Below are positions 10,081-19,533 of a stretch of 64,000 nt of DNA, piece by piece. The notes under the pieces are model-generated. The model ran no database searches. It had not been told where the DNA came from and worked only from the letters and a program-made list of their open reading frames with translations. Source of the stretch: Turicibacter bilis (GTDB taxonomy: Bacteria > Bacillota_I > Bacilli_A > MOL361 > Turicibacteraceae); the NCBI RefSeq assembly GCF_024499055.1, contig NZ_CP071249.1, positions 1,465,001 to 1,529,000 on the forward strand. Reading direction: 5' to 3'. A program made the position numbers and the translations under genes. Position 1 is the stretch's first letter. Each line of letters begins with the position of its first letter.

Positions 10081-11423
10081 ATTTTGGCTCCTCTTTTAAT
10101 AAATGTTGCTTCCATGCGCTTTGATTCATTCGCTTAATTTGTTCACGCGCGGCATCCATCGCTTCTGTAATTCCATAATGAAAGAAAATAATCTCTCCAT
10201 GTGGATACTTAGGATTTCTACCGACACGTCCACTGATTTGTACTAAGGCACTTTCTTCATAAACTTCATGTTCAGCACAAAAAATAGCCACATCAATATC
10301 AGCAATCGTCACACCACGCTCTAGAATCATCGTTGTAATTAAAAACTGCCCTTCTCCCTCTTTAAATGCTTTTACTTTTGAAATTCTCTCCTCATCATTC
10401 GAATAAACGAAGGCAACTTCTAATTTCAGCAGCTTTTTTAATACCTGTTGAAGAAAATGCCCCGCTTCAATCGTTGGAACGAATAAAAGGGCTCGCCGAT
10501 TAGTCGCAAGTTTTTTTCTCATCCAACGTAAAACAGCCTTAGGAAGACGCCCTTTCTTCAAAGCTTTCTCAAGATTCCCTGCCCATTGAAATTTGGGAAT
10601 GTCAAGCGAATATAAATGATACCTTGCAGGAATGAGACAACATTTCAAAGCCCCCTTCTTAATCGCTATTTGATCCGCTTTTGATGGTGTTGCAGATAAA
10701 TAAATCGTAGCACAGGTTGGTTTACAAGCTTTCTTTGCTAGCCGTGGTAGCATCTCATCAAATGTATATGGAAAAGCATCTACCTCATCGATAATCAACA
10801 AATCAAATGCTTGATAAAAACGAATCAATTGATGAGTTGTACTAATCACAATATCCCCATAATCCATTTTTTCATCAGAGTGACCATGCAGTCCAATCAC
10901 CAACGCATACGGAAAGGCTTGTTTAAGTCGAGGTACCAACTCGATGACCACATCAGCTCTTGGAATCGCCCAACAAACTCGTTTTTGTTGCTGTAAAGCA
11001 AGAGCAATGGTTTCAAACATCATCTCTGTTTTTCCTGGCTCCACACACCGCCCAAATAATTCCAGTTTCTCCTTTTTTTAGAATATTTTTAGCGAAATCT
11101 GAGGCTCTTTGTTGAAGTGAAGAGAGTTTAAAATCTAAATTTAATACGTGAGCATTTTGTGTTACTTTTGCAGGCATTAATGACCGATATAAATAATGAC
11201 AGTTATCTACCATTTTAAAATCTAAACATTGGCGACAGTAGGTAATCAATTGTCCCTTGTAAGTAAAAGTACCAAACCATTCATCTGATTGATTCAAACA
11301 GCGCTCACACATTTGATTGTGAACCCCTATCACCTTTACGACGTCCTTTTCCTGAACCAATCCTTGCTCATGAAGTCGTAAATATTCTTCCTCTGTCCAT
11401 TCTCGTCCACTGATATCAAACAT
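10043..11423 (-). pseudogene. comFA: comFA, late competence DNA helicase, broken by a one-base frameshift in Walker A
   Basis: Two overlapping reading frames together cover a full ComFA (about 460 codons). The N-terminal part (11423 down to about 11036) has the four-Cys zinc motif (CERC...CRQC) and ends ...GIIWAVCGA. The C-terminal part resumes GKTEMMFETI and carries DEVD (IIDEVDAF), SAT (YLSATPS) and the arginine-finger motif QISGRVGRN. The join falls exactly in the Walker A loop: removing one base (the T at 11036) restores AVCGAGKTE. ComFA pulls single-stranded DNA into the cell during transformation. Start: ATG 11423 with AGAGGTGA upstream. Either a true mutation or a sequencing error; with comFC also broken, I favour decay. 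Confidence 0.85.
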
Positions 11424-11429
11424 AAAAAT

Positions 11430-11458
11430 CACCTCTAACATCAATTACGCTAGAGGTG
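11430..11458 (-). terminator. fruK terminator whose 3' arm contains the comFA ribosome-binding site
   Basis: Perfect 8-bp stem CACCTCTA/TAGAGGTG with a 13-nt loop, followed on the minus strand by ATTTTT and then the comFA ATG. The 3' arm AGAGGTG is also the comFA Shine-Dalgarno, so the same hairpin could end fruK transcripts and hide the comFA start in readthrough RNA. Confidence 0.65.
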
Positions 11459-11469
11459 TTGGATTTCTT

Positions 11470-12399
11470 TTATTTAATTTTTTCAACATGACAGCGAGGC
11501 AATAGAGATTTATAATCAGATTCAATCACATGAGCTGTCTCAAAAGTCATAGCATTCGCACTCGATAAAGCAATTGCTTTTTTTAACATCTCTTCCGGCT
11601 GGTCACCTTCTGCGAAAGAGATACACATTGAAGCCACAACGGTATCACCGCATCCAAGAGTGCTCTTAACTTCAACTTCTGGTGCCTTTCCTTTCCAAGC
11701 ACCTTGTTCTGAGACTAACATTGCACCTTCTTTTCCTAATGAAATTAGAACATACTCAATCCCCTGTCGACAAATTTCTTGAGCAAAATCAAGCATTTGA
11801 TCTTGAGTCGCAGATTGAACTCCCATTAACTCAAGCATTTCATCTTGATTCGGTTTAATTAAACATGGTTTTTGTTCAATAGCGACTTTCAGTAAAGATC
11901 CTGATGTATCTACAATAACCTTATCGCAGTAATTTTTACAAAGTTGAATAAGTTTCGTGAAGTAATCTTCATCAACTCCTCGAGGTGCGCTCCCACAAAT
12001 CGCAACAACTGTACTTTTTTTGGATAACTCTTCTACCTTATGTAAGAGCTCCGTTAATTCATTTGTTTCAATTTTAGGACCTTTTTCAAGTAACTCAGTA
12101 CGTTTTCCTTTTGTATCAAATAATTGAATATTTGTGCGTGTTGTTCCTTTAATATTAATAAAATGATCATTAATTTTTTCATCTTGAAAACATTGCTTAA
12201 AAATAGGTGCCACTATTCCGCCTAAAAAACCAGTGGCATTTACTTCGCGATTAAAATCTCGTAATACTTTTGCCACATCAATTCCTTTTCCAGCCGCAGA
12301 AGTACTTAAAATCTCAGCACGATTCGTTTCACCAATATTGATAGCATCAATCTTCATTAACTTATCTAATGCGGGATTTAACGTTATAGTCGTAATCAT
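11470..12399 (-). CDS. fruK: 1-phosphofructokinase / PfkB-family hexose-phosphate kinase
   Basis: 309 aa. PfkB fold with the N-terminal TLNPALDK motif typical of FruK, LacC and PfkB, substrate-loop AAGKGIDVAKVL, and the ATP/anion-hole motif STLGCGDTVVA near residue 250 (usually GAGDS, so Ala is Cys and Ser is Thr here; the catalytic Asp is kept). The likely reaction is fructose-1-phosphate to fructose-1,6-bisphosphate; tagatose-6-phosphate kinase cannot be excluded from sequence. No fruR or PTS gene is beside it, which is unusual for fruK. The ribosome site GAGGAG is about 13 nt from the ATG, longer than normal. Confidence 0.8.
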   Translation of the reverse strand: MITTITLNPALDKLMKIDAINIGETNRAEILSTSAAGKGIDVAKVLRDFNREVNATGFLGGIVAPIFKQCFQDEKINDHFINIKGTTRTNIQLFDTKGKRTELLEKGPKIETNELTELLHKVEELSKKSTVVAICGSAPRGVDEDYFTKLIQLCKNYCDKVIVDTSGSLLKVAIEQKPCLIKPNQDEMLELMGVQSATQDQMLDFAQEICRQGIEYVLISLGKEGAMLVSEQGAWKGKAPEVEVKSTLGCGDTVVASMCISFAEGDQPEEMLKKAIALSSANAMTFETAHVIESDYKSLLPRCHVEKIK

Positions 12400-12511
12400 C
12401 GTTTAATTCACACTCCTCTATTTATAAATAACATAATTATTCTTATAAATTTACTATGTCTATCATTAGTCTATTGCTATTTAGTATATTCAATTTTTTC
12501 TTATTCATTTA

Positions 12512-12544
12512 CAAAAAAAAAGACTGACTCAAAAGAGTCAGTCT
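12512..12544 (-). terminator. Terminator of the giant surface protein gene
   Basis: Perfect 10-bp stem AGACTGACTC/GAGTCAGTCT, 4-nt loop, followed on the minus strand by a run of nine T. Confidence 0.95.
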
Positions 12545-12555
12545 AATAAAATAAA

Positions 12556-15500
12556 TTATTTAGATTCATTTTTACGTTTATTCGTTGTATAAGCTACATA
12601 TCCAGCAATAATAAATGCCATTCCTGCTGCGAACCATCCGAATAACTGTCCATAACCTGTTTCAGGTTTTTCTTCAGCTAGATTATTTCCATTTTCATTG
12701 CTGTTTCCGTTTCCATTGTTGTTTCCGTTTCCGTTGTTGTTTCCGTTTCCATTGTTGTTTCCGTTTCCGTTGTTGTTTCCGTTTCCGTTGTTGTTTCCGT
12801 TTCCGTTGTTGTTTCCGTTTCCGTTGTTGTTTCCGTTTCCATTGTTGTTTCCGTTTCCGTTGTTGTTTCCGTTTCCATTGTTGTTTCCGTTATCAGAATC
12901 ATCTACTAATTGATTTAAATAATCAATAACTTCAGTGTTCATTGCTGGAACAACTAATGATAAGTAATGTGTATGTTGTGTATTTGTTAAAGTTAAGTTA
13001 TAAGTTAACGATTGACGTGCATGATACACTGTTACTGTTACTTCATAACCTTTAATTAAATCTTTAATTGACTGAACTGTTGCTTCTTCTGAAACTTCAA
13101 GCACTAATGGATTTTCTTGCGTCGCATTTCCTGAGATTGGTTTTAATACATCAGTATCGATAACCTCTTTTAATGATTCCGGAATCTCAAGTTGACCATT
13201 TCCTGGTGTTTCTTCACTATCTACAACAATTACCTCATCTGTGTTACGAACACGGATACGTTTACCTGCTGCATCTTCAGCTGCTAATCCAATAACTGAT
13301 AATGTATCACCAACTTTAATACGATTAGCCCATGCTCCAACAGCTTCTCCTGACTGTCCGCCACCAATATATCCATTAATGTGAACACGTGCTTCTCCAG
13401 ATTCATCACTAATAATAATATTTCCGGCTTGTGTATCAATTGATTTGACAACACCTTGAGTTGAAATTAAAAGTCCTTCATACTCTTCTAACATAGTTTG
13501 AGCTGCTGTTAATTTTGTTGGCTCAACTAAGTTAATTGATTCATCAATGATTTCTACATCTGTTAATTCTTGAACTTCACCTAATTGTGTATCACCTTCA
13601 TAAGAACCAACAACACCTGTAATACGTACCTTTTGACCTAATTTTAATTTTGTATTAGCGATTGGGTGAATTGTAATTCCACCTGTTTCATCTTGTACAT
13701 AAACAACATCAAAGAACGATGTTAATGGATTGTTGTTTCCAGATGTGATGATTCCTTCAATCGTACGAGTTTCACCTTTTAAATCAGGCTCATTATCTCC
13801 ATTTGCGTCAACATGTAATTCAGCAATCGGTGTAATTTGAGCTGCTTTTGCTGGTGCTACATCATTAATGATATTTGTCATAATTGTTCGGTTTGAATAA
13901 TCACGAGTTGGATCCATTTCAAAGTCTGAGAAGAATGTTACCCCAGAGGCAATAATTTTTGCTCCATTATCTAATGTTTCAACAGCTAAAGCAACAACTT
14001 CACCTGGTTTAACTTCTGTCCAGTCACCTTGATTATCAGCATCAGTATTTTGTGTCGTTGGATGTCCTTTAACGACAACATCTACATTTGCTGATTCGTT
14101 CTCAACTAACACTGAGTTTCCACTATAGAAACTGAATTTATAATCTTGATTACTTGAATTTCCTTGCTCAATTTTACCGAAGTCAATTCCTTTAGTATAT
14201 GGACTTTCCTCATTATAATCATCGAAGTATAAACGGAATTTTTGGTTGCTATATTCTGTATTATCGATAACTTGGTCATCATTGAAACGTAAAGCTGATC
14301 CAATAGCTTGTAATACTTTATTTCCTTGTGCAGCATTACCATACTCACCTGTTTTATCACCATAGTCAGCTTTTGAGGTAATAATTAAATGTCCACCAGC
14401 TTGAACGTATGCTTTGATGGCTTCTACTTCTGAATTACTATAGAAATGATCATTTGATGGATCGGTTAAAATTAAAACATCCATTCCATTTAACACATCA
14501 GCTGTAATTTCTTTCTCATTAATGTGAACAATTCCACCTTCTTGGCCCACTAATTCGGTTACATACTGCATTTTGTTTGGATATTTTGATTCCGTCACAT
14601 AAGCATTTGCATGACTACCATCAATTAACACATGGCTTACTTCGCTTGAATCAAACGTCTTTACTTCGATACGCTCTGAATATTGACGTTCAGCTCCATT
14701 AACCGTTAATGTAATTACCGCTTCAATAACATTTTTCCCTTTTTTCGTTAATGGGAATGACGCACTTAATGTTGCTGTATCAGATGGTTTAATTGTTGCT
14801 AAGGCAGCTGTTGCAATTGGTTCAGAAGATCCATTTACAAAGTATTCAACTTTTGCATTTGTTACTGGAGTTGCCTCATTATTATATACAACTGCATCTA
14901 CCGTAACTTCGTCTCCCACTAATACTTTTGAAGAGCTTACTGTTACACCTGAAATACCTACGTTTTCTTTTTCTCCAATCCATACTGGAGCTGTAACAGC
15001 AATATCTAAGTCATTTTGAGTTACTTTAACATAATAATAAGTTGATGATGCTTCCGGTTCAAATGATAATGTCCACTCTTTCTCTGTTGCATCAACATTT
15101 GTAATTTCATGAGCAACACGTCCGCCATCTGTAATTAATTGAATTTTATCGATTGTATCCCCAGCATCTGGATCCATTACTTTAATGTAAACTTCAGCCG
15201 AATCTTGTTCAGATAAAATTGACCCCATTGTTGCACCATTTAACTCGTAAGAAATGTGTAAGTTTTCATCTTCTGTTGAATAAACACGGCGCTCACGAAT
15301 GGCTTCATATAAACTATCTCGTGTTAATTCCTCAGCTTCAATAACTGTACGAGCCGTATTGGCATTTCCCCATAACCCTTTGTGGTTATCTTGGTTATTT
15401 GTCGGAGCAACGTGCCATCCTTTATCTAATGCACGAGTATAATATTCATATGATGGGAAGTGTGCACTACTGCGAATTGGTCCATCACCATTTCCAACTT

Positions 15501-17985
15501 CGATTAATGTAATTAACTCATCAATTTCTTCATCATAGAATCCGAAGTCTACGAAATCACCGAATGTTGTACCTGGGTGATTGAACTGTGAAACTGATTG
15601 TGGTTGTGTTTTTAATGTTTCGTAATAGTTACGTAAATTCATTGCAGAATTTGTACGAGTTTCAAATCCTTCTGTATTGAATGTATTCATGTGCCCGTAC
15701 TTACCAGTACCTGCTGACCATGTCATCTCATAAGCATAAATAGCAGTGAACTTATGATCTTCATTATATTTATCAGCCGCACTTAATCCCGTTTGCCATT
15801 TTTCACTCATTGATCCGTCTGCAATATTGGCTTGTGTATCATTATCAAATGAGTTTGAGTGATCTGTTACGGCTAAGAAATCAACCTTGGCATTTTCTCT
15901 AGCGTGAGTATACGCATCATCAATTGATCCAGCACCGTCTGATAAATTTGTATGCGAGTGTAATTGTCCGAAGTATAAGTTACGTGCAACATCTGCAACT
16001 TTAAATGTCCACTCTTTTTCAGTTTTATTACCTGCATTATCAGCTAATTGTAACTTCACTTTGTAAGTTCCATTTTCTAATGCTTCTTTAACTTGATAAG
16101 TTAATTCAGTTTCAGTAATTGTTGCTTTTTCAGTTACTTCTTCATCATTGAAGAATAATTTAATTGAATCTAACTTAATTCCTGAACGATCTGCATATTT
16201 TGCTGAAATTTTAGGGGTTTTATTTTTACCTACGTTTGCGTTATCGGCTGGTGAAATGGATGTGATTTCTGGATTTGTCTTATCATCTGATGAAATAGAA
16301 ATTTTATTTATATCTGTCGTCGCTTTATTTCCTTCGATATCTGACGCTTCTATCTTATACTCAATTCCTTTAGCATCTAAATCTTTCTTTCCAATAATCC
16401 CTTGATATACGCCATCATTTAATCCCATTGGAACTGATTTAAATTCATTTTCCCCAACGACACGATAGTATAGTGTTACATCTCCAACTTTACGGTTATC
16501 TGTAACATTAGCTTTAATTGTAATATCGTAATCTAAATTTCCTGAATCAACCATATCAACTAATGAAATAACTGGCGCTTCAGTATCTTCTTCTTTTACA
16601 CCTAATTTTTGTGCATGGAAGCTCATATCATCAAATGAAATATTCATTTGTCCTTTCTCTTCGATATAAATACGAATACGTGTTGCATCTTCAGGAATAC
16701 GAACTCCGAAGTTTTCATATTTACTACTGAATGAATTAAACATGGCTAAGTTTTTCCACTCATCTTTAAAGTTCGATTGATATTGAACACGTAAAACTGT
16801 TGTTCCAGATGCTTGAGAAGAATTTCCTTTAGCAGCAAACTTTAATAGTCCATGTCCAATTAAACGGAATTCATCAGTTTCAATATATTGACCTTGCTTT
16901 GCGAATTTTAATGAAGGTCCAGCAATATTTCCACCTGAATACTTATCATCATCGGCTAAATTTGTACTCCAACCTTGTGGTAAGTTTGGAAACTCTTTAA
17001 ACCCTTCATCAAAAACAGTTACTGGGTATTCTCCAGCTTTTGTTACTTCAATACGTTTTTGTCCAATATACTTTTTACCGTCAATCATTGTTGTTGCTGA
17101 AATTTGAGTAATTCCTTCTGCAACAGCATTCATTTTTCCAGCTTGATCCACTGTTAAAACTGAAGGAACAGTTGATTCGAATTTAACATCAGATACAGTT
17201 TGGCCTTCTTGATTTGTTACTTGTAATGTTGAGTTCATTCCAACTTCAAGTGTTGATGCTCCTGAGATTACTAATTCTCCATAAGCATCTGCATCTGGTT
17301 TTGATTCAGTTGGTGGAGTTATTGTTTCTCCATTTCCTGGTTTTTCTGTATTATCTGGAGTTGTTGTTCCACCATTAGCTGGAGGTGTTACTTCTCCACT
17401 ATCAGGTACTTCTGGCGTCTCTTCAGTTCCCCCTTCAACAATTGATCCTGTTCCTGTTAATGCAACCCCATCTAATGCAACATTAAAGGCACCTTTTGTT
17501 TCTAATAAAATTTTTACCTTTGTCGCTGTTTGAGGTACTTTAACTTCTGTCTTAATAAAGTTTGCTGTATCAAATGTTGTTAATGTATGAATATCTGTCC
17601 AAACTCCATTTTCTAATACTTGAACTTTTAAAACAGATTCTACATTTACTTGTGTTGAATAACCTTTTGTATAAAAAGTTAATGTTGCATCACTCTCTAA
17701 GTTGAATGATGGTGTTTGTAAATAATATCCTGACTTATTTAACTTTAATGATTTTGATGATGTTACACCACCTGAATAAGGCTTTTTATCAGCTTTTGCT
17801 TCCCATCCTTCTGCTAGAGTAGGATAGTTACTGAAATCAACACTTAATAATTCATCATTTTGTTGTTCAGCTTCTGTTTGCATAGCTTGTGCATATGCCT
17901 TTGGGTTAGGAATAATGATTCCTGATGTCGCAATACTAAAAGCTAATGTACTATTTAGTAGCTTCTTTAAAAAAGTGGTCCTCAT
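12556..17985 (-). CDS. Giant secreted wall-associated protein with PHP (CehA/McbA-type) metallohydrolase and OB-fold domains
   Basis: 1809 aa from the ATG at 17985 (GGAGG 5 nt upstream; the earlier ATG at 17997 overlaps this site). Signal peptide about 1-36; beta-sandwich domain about 45-185; Pro/Thr linker; bacterial Ig-like domain about 235-320; second sandwich about 325-465; Ig-like repeats to about 665; PHP domain about 667-915 with HSHTNLSDG, TDHSN, FNHPG and NNQDNH metal-ligand motifs; CARDB-like domain about 1008-1110; a glutamine-amidotransferase-like fold about 1115-1330 (VLIDGSH, DVLILTDPS, GGHLIITS); OB-fold pair about 1400-1587; an NNNGNG repeat tract; one TM helix and a KRKNESK tail. 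The sorting-like motif is KPETG rather than LPXTG. Substrate unknown: a phosphoesterase acting outside the cell is the cautious inference. Confidence 0.85.
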   Translation of the reverse strand: MRTTFLKKLLNSTLAFSIATSGIIIPNPKAYAQAMQTEAEQQNDELLSVDFSNYPTLAEGWEAKADKKPYSGGVTSSKSLKLNKSGYYLQTPSFNLESDATLTFYTKGYSTQVNVESVLKVQVLENGVWTDIHTLTTFDTANFIKTEVKVPQTATKVKILLETKGAFNVALDGVALTGTGSIVEGGTEETPEVPDSGEVTPPANGGTTTPDNTEKPGNGETITPPTESKPDADAYGELVISGASTLEVGMNSTLQVTNQEGQTVSDVKFESTVPSVLTVDQAGKMNAVAEGITQISATTMIDGKKYIGQKRIEVTKAGEYPVTVFDEGFKEFPNLPQGWSTNLADDDKYSGGNIAGPSLKFAKQGQYIETDEFRLIGHGLLKFAAKGNSSQASGTTVLRVQYQSNFKDEWKNLAMFNSFSSKYENFGVRIPEDATRIRIYIEEKGQMNISFDDMSFHAQKLGVKEEDTEAPVISLVDMVDSGNLDYDITIKANVTDNRKVGDVTLYYRVVGENEFKSVPMGLNDGVYQGIIGKKDLDAKGIEYKIEASDIEGNKATTDINKISISSDDKTNPEITSISPADNANVGKNKTPKISAKYADRSGIKLDSIKLFFNDEEVTEKATITETELTYQVKEALENGTYKVKLQLADNAGNKTEKEWTFKVADVARNLYFGQLHSHTNLSDGAGSIDDAYTHARENAKVDFLAVTDHSNSFDNDTQANIADGSMSEKWQTGLSAADKYNEDHKFTAIYAYEMTWSAGTGKYGHMNTFNTEGFETRTNSAMNLRNYYETLKTQPQSVSQFNHPGTTFGDFVDFGFYDEEIDELITLIEVGNGDGPIRSSAHFPSYEYYTRALDKGWHVAPTNNQDNHKGLWGNANTARTVIEAEELTRDSLYEAIRERRVYSTEDENLHISYELNGATMGSILSEQDSAEVYIKVMDPDAGDTIDKIQLITDGGRVAHEITNVDATEKEWTLSFEPEASSTYYYVKVTQNDLDIAVTAPVWIGEKENVGISGVTVSSSKVLVGDEVTVDAVVYNNEATPVTNAKVEYFVNGSSEPIATAALATIKPSDTATLSASFPLTKKGKNVIEAVITLTVNGAERQYSERIEVKTFDSSEVSHVLIDGSHANAYVTESKYPNKMQYVTELVGQEGGIVHINEKEITADVLNGMDVLILTDPSNDHFYSNSEVEAIKAYVQAGGHLIITSKADYGDKTGEYGNAAQGNKVLQAIGSALRFNDDQVIDNTEYSNQKFRLYFDDYNEESPYTKGIDFGKIEQGNSSNQDYKFSFYSGNSVLVENESANVDVVVKGHPTTQNTDADNQGDWTEVKPGEVVALAVETLDNGAKIIASGVTFFSDFEMDPTRDYSNRTIMTNIINDVAPAKAAQITPIAELHVDANGDNEPDLKGETRTIEGIITSGNNNPLTSFFDVVYVQDETGGITIHPIANTKLKLGQKVRITGVVGSYEGDTQLGEVQELTDVEIIDESINLVEPTKLTAAQTMLEEYEGLLISTQGVVKSIDTQAGNIIISDESGEARVHINGYIGGGQSGEAVGAWANRIKVGDTLSVIGLAAEDAAGKRIRVRNTDEVIVVDSEETPGNGQLEIPESLKEVIDTDVLKPISGNATQENPLVLEVSEEATVQSIKDLIKGYEVTVTVYHARQSLTYNLTLTNTQHTHYLSLVVPAMNTEVIDYLNQLVDDSDNGNNNGNGNNNGNGNNNGNGNNNGNGNNNGNGNNNGNGNNNGNGNNNGNGNNNGNGNNNGNGNSNENGNNLAEEKPETGYGQLFGWFAAGMAFIIAGYVAYTTNKRKNESK
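12703..12890. repeat. 18-bp tandem repeat, about 10.4 copies, encoding (NNNGNG)n
   Basis: Unit GTTTCCGTTTCC(G/A)TTGTT repeated head to tail inside the surface-protein gene; the only variation is G/A in one position, which is silent. It encodes the Asn/Gly stalk just outside the membrane anchor. Long open frames appear on other frames here purely because of the periodicity. Copy number is likely to vary between strains. Confidence 0.97.
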
Positions 17986-18050
17986 AATACCCTCCATGAA
18001 TTAATTTCTAGCTGTCATGAAAATGGCCTTTTCATTTTACAACCAATTAA

Positions 18051-18056
18051 ATTATA
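18051..18056 (-). promoter_or_regulatory. Probable extended -10 promoter of the surface protein gene
   Basis: Minus strand TGGTATAAT (TGn extended -10), about 65 bp upstream of the start codon. No clear -35. Confidence 0.5.
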
Positions 18057-18128
18057 CCAAATAATTTCTATAATTTTATACATTTTTAGATAATAATGTT
18101 ATTTTTTGTATAAAAATGATATATTAAC

Positions 18129-18158
18129 AAAAAAAGGCACACAAATGCGCCTCTTTTT
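18129..18158 (-). terminator. Terminator of the yibE/F-like gene
   Basis: Minus strand GGCGCA-TTTG-TGTGCC stem (one G-U) flanked by A and T runs, immediately after the stop codon. Confidence 0.8.
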
Positions 18159-18162
18159 TCAA

Positions 18163-19302
18163 TTATTTTTTCTTAATGCACATATAAGCTGCAATTAAGA
18201 CTGTAATTGGAACCGTAATAACAATTCCAATACTTCCAGCAATTCCTTGAATTAACTCTGTTCCAAGTACATCCAGATTTACTAATTGAAGTTCACTAAT
18301 TGTTGCTGAATAAATTAAAATAACAGTCGATAACGATCCTCCTGCTAACGCTAAAATCAACGTATTCGTCATCGTCCCAATCATATCAGTTCCAACATTC
18401 ATTCCACTACGAATTAACTCTCTTGTGGTTAATTTTGAGCTAACACTCGCCAGCTCAAACATGGATGAGGAAATTGACATTGCAACGTCCATTACAGCAC
18501 CTAATGAAGCAATTAAAATCCCTGCTAGTAACAATCCTTTAATTTGAAGTTTACTTGTTTCAGAAACATAAAGTAAAGCTTCAGTATCTTGCATTGTTCC
18601 ACCTGATAAATGCGCCAAGTCACTAAAAATATAAGCAATTAAGGTTGCAATTAATACTCCTGATAATGTTCCAATAATTGCTGTTATTGATTTTTTATTT
18701 AATCCCGCTACTAGCCATAACGTCACAAATGTACTTAAAAAGACGATAATAATGGCAGCTAACACTGGATGCATTCCACCTAACATTAATGGTAACATTA
18801 AGAAAATAACACATACACCTGTAAATAATAATGATACCAGTGATTTAATTCCTTTAAATTTTCCAACCCATGCAACTAATGCACAGAAAATAACTGCTAA
18901 TAACCCTAACACATGATTACGCTTATAACTACTTACAGTCAGATCAAGAATTTCTCCCTCATCTAAATAAGTTCCTACAATAATATTTGTATCTTTTTTT
19001 ACAATCGTATTGTATAAGCGACTAATATGATTTTTGAATGTGTATTCTTCTCCTTTATATGGTCCATCATCTAATTTAACACGTATCTCCTGTACCCCAA
19101 CAGTAAACTCTCCCGTATAATTATCAGGCCCTAAATCTTCATTTTGAACCTCTAATACTGTTGCACTATAATACTGAACATCACGATTTAATCGATTCGG
19201 TAAATAGCCTCCCTCAAAAATAAAACCTGAAATCCAAATAATAAATCCACAAGAAATCAAAACCAACACAATAGGTAATAACTCTTTACTCCACTTCTTC
19301 AC
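18163..19302 (-). CDS. YibE/F-like multipass membrane protein
   Basis: 379 aa. One N-terminal TM (about 10-30), an extracytoplasmic beta-rich domain (about 40-130, including the NRLNRDVQYYSATVLEV region), then about seven TM helices to the C-terminus (IKKK). This layout and the motif LGAVMDVAMSISSSMFE match the YibE/F family found in Firmicutes, whose function is unknown; some members accompany metal or toxin transporters, but no such gene is next door. It is a single-gene unit: terminators lie on both sides. I do not assign a substrate. Confidence 0.8.
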   Translation of the reverse strand: MKKWSKELLPIVLVLISCGFIIWISGFIFEGGYLPNRLNRDVQYYSATVLEVQNEDLGPDNYTGEFTVGVQEIRVKLDDGPYKGEEYTFKNHISRLYNTIVKKDTNIIVGTYLDEGEILDLTVSSYKRNHVLGLLAVIFCALVAWVGKFKGIKSLVSLLFTGVCVIFLMLPLMLGGMHPVLAAIIIVFLSTFVTLWLVAGLNKKSITAIIGTLSGVLIATLIAYIFSDLAHLSGGTMQDTEALLYVSETSKLQIKGLLLAGILIASLGAVMDVAMSISSSMFELASVSSKLTTRELIRSGMNVGTDMIGTMTNTLILALAGGSLSTVILIYSATISELQLVNLDVLGTELIQGIAGSIGIVITVPITVLIAAYMCIKKK

Positions 19303-19343
19303 TAAAAACTCCTCCTAGTTGTATTTTGTCCTCTAACAACATC

Positions 19344-19388
19344 CAAAAAAATGGAATGTTATACCTAATAAGTATACAACATTCCATT
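19344..19388 (-). terminator. Hairpin upstream of the yibE/F-like gene, sharing its stem sequence with the degV terminator
   Basis: Minus strand AATGGAATGTTGTATAC pairs with GTATAACATTCCATT (one bulge) and is followed by TTTTTTT. It lies 42 bp before the yibE/F start and 115 bp after the degV terminator, and its outer stem AATGGAATG is the same as in that terminator. A second terminator or a leader attenuator. Confidence 0.65.
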
Positions 19389-19496
19389 AATCAACAAAAT
19401 ATGACAACTATCTATTTTTATTAATTTGTGATATAAATACTAATTATTACAATTTATACTAGTGTTAAACTTTAAATGACTAGCAACACATCAGAA

Positions 19497-19530
19497 TAAT
19501 AAAAAATGGAATGCAAATTGCATTCCATTT
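19497..19530 (-). terminator. Terminator after the degV pair
   Basis: Perfect stem AAATGGAATGCA/TGCATTCCATTT with a 3-nt loop and TTTTTTATTATT tail on the minus strand. Confidence 0.93.
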
Positions 19531-19533
19531 CTA

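Noticed and set aside
12615-12929. Long open frames on both strands over the 18-bp repeat
   Set aside because: They arise from the period-18 repeat, which keeps all frames open; the products are simple repeats with no ribosome site of their own.
16148-16405. Open frames antisense to the large surface gene and other long genes
   Set aside because: Shadows of real coding sequences, without ribosome sites or recognisable domains.
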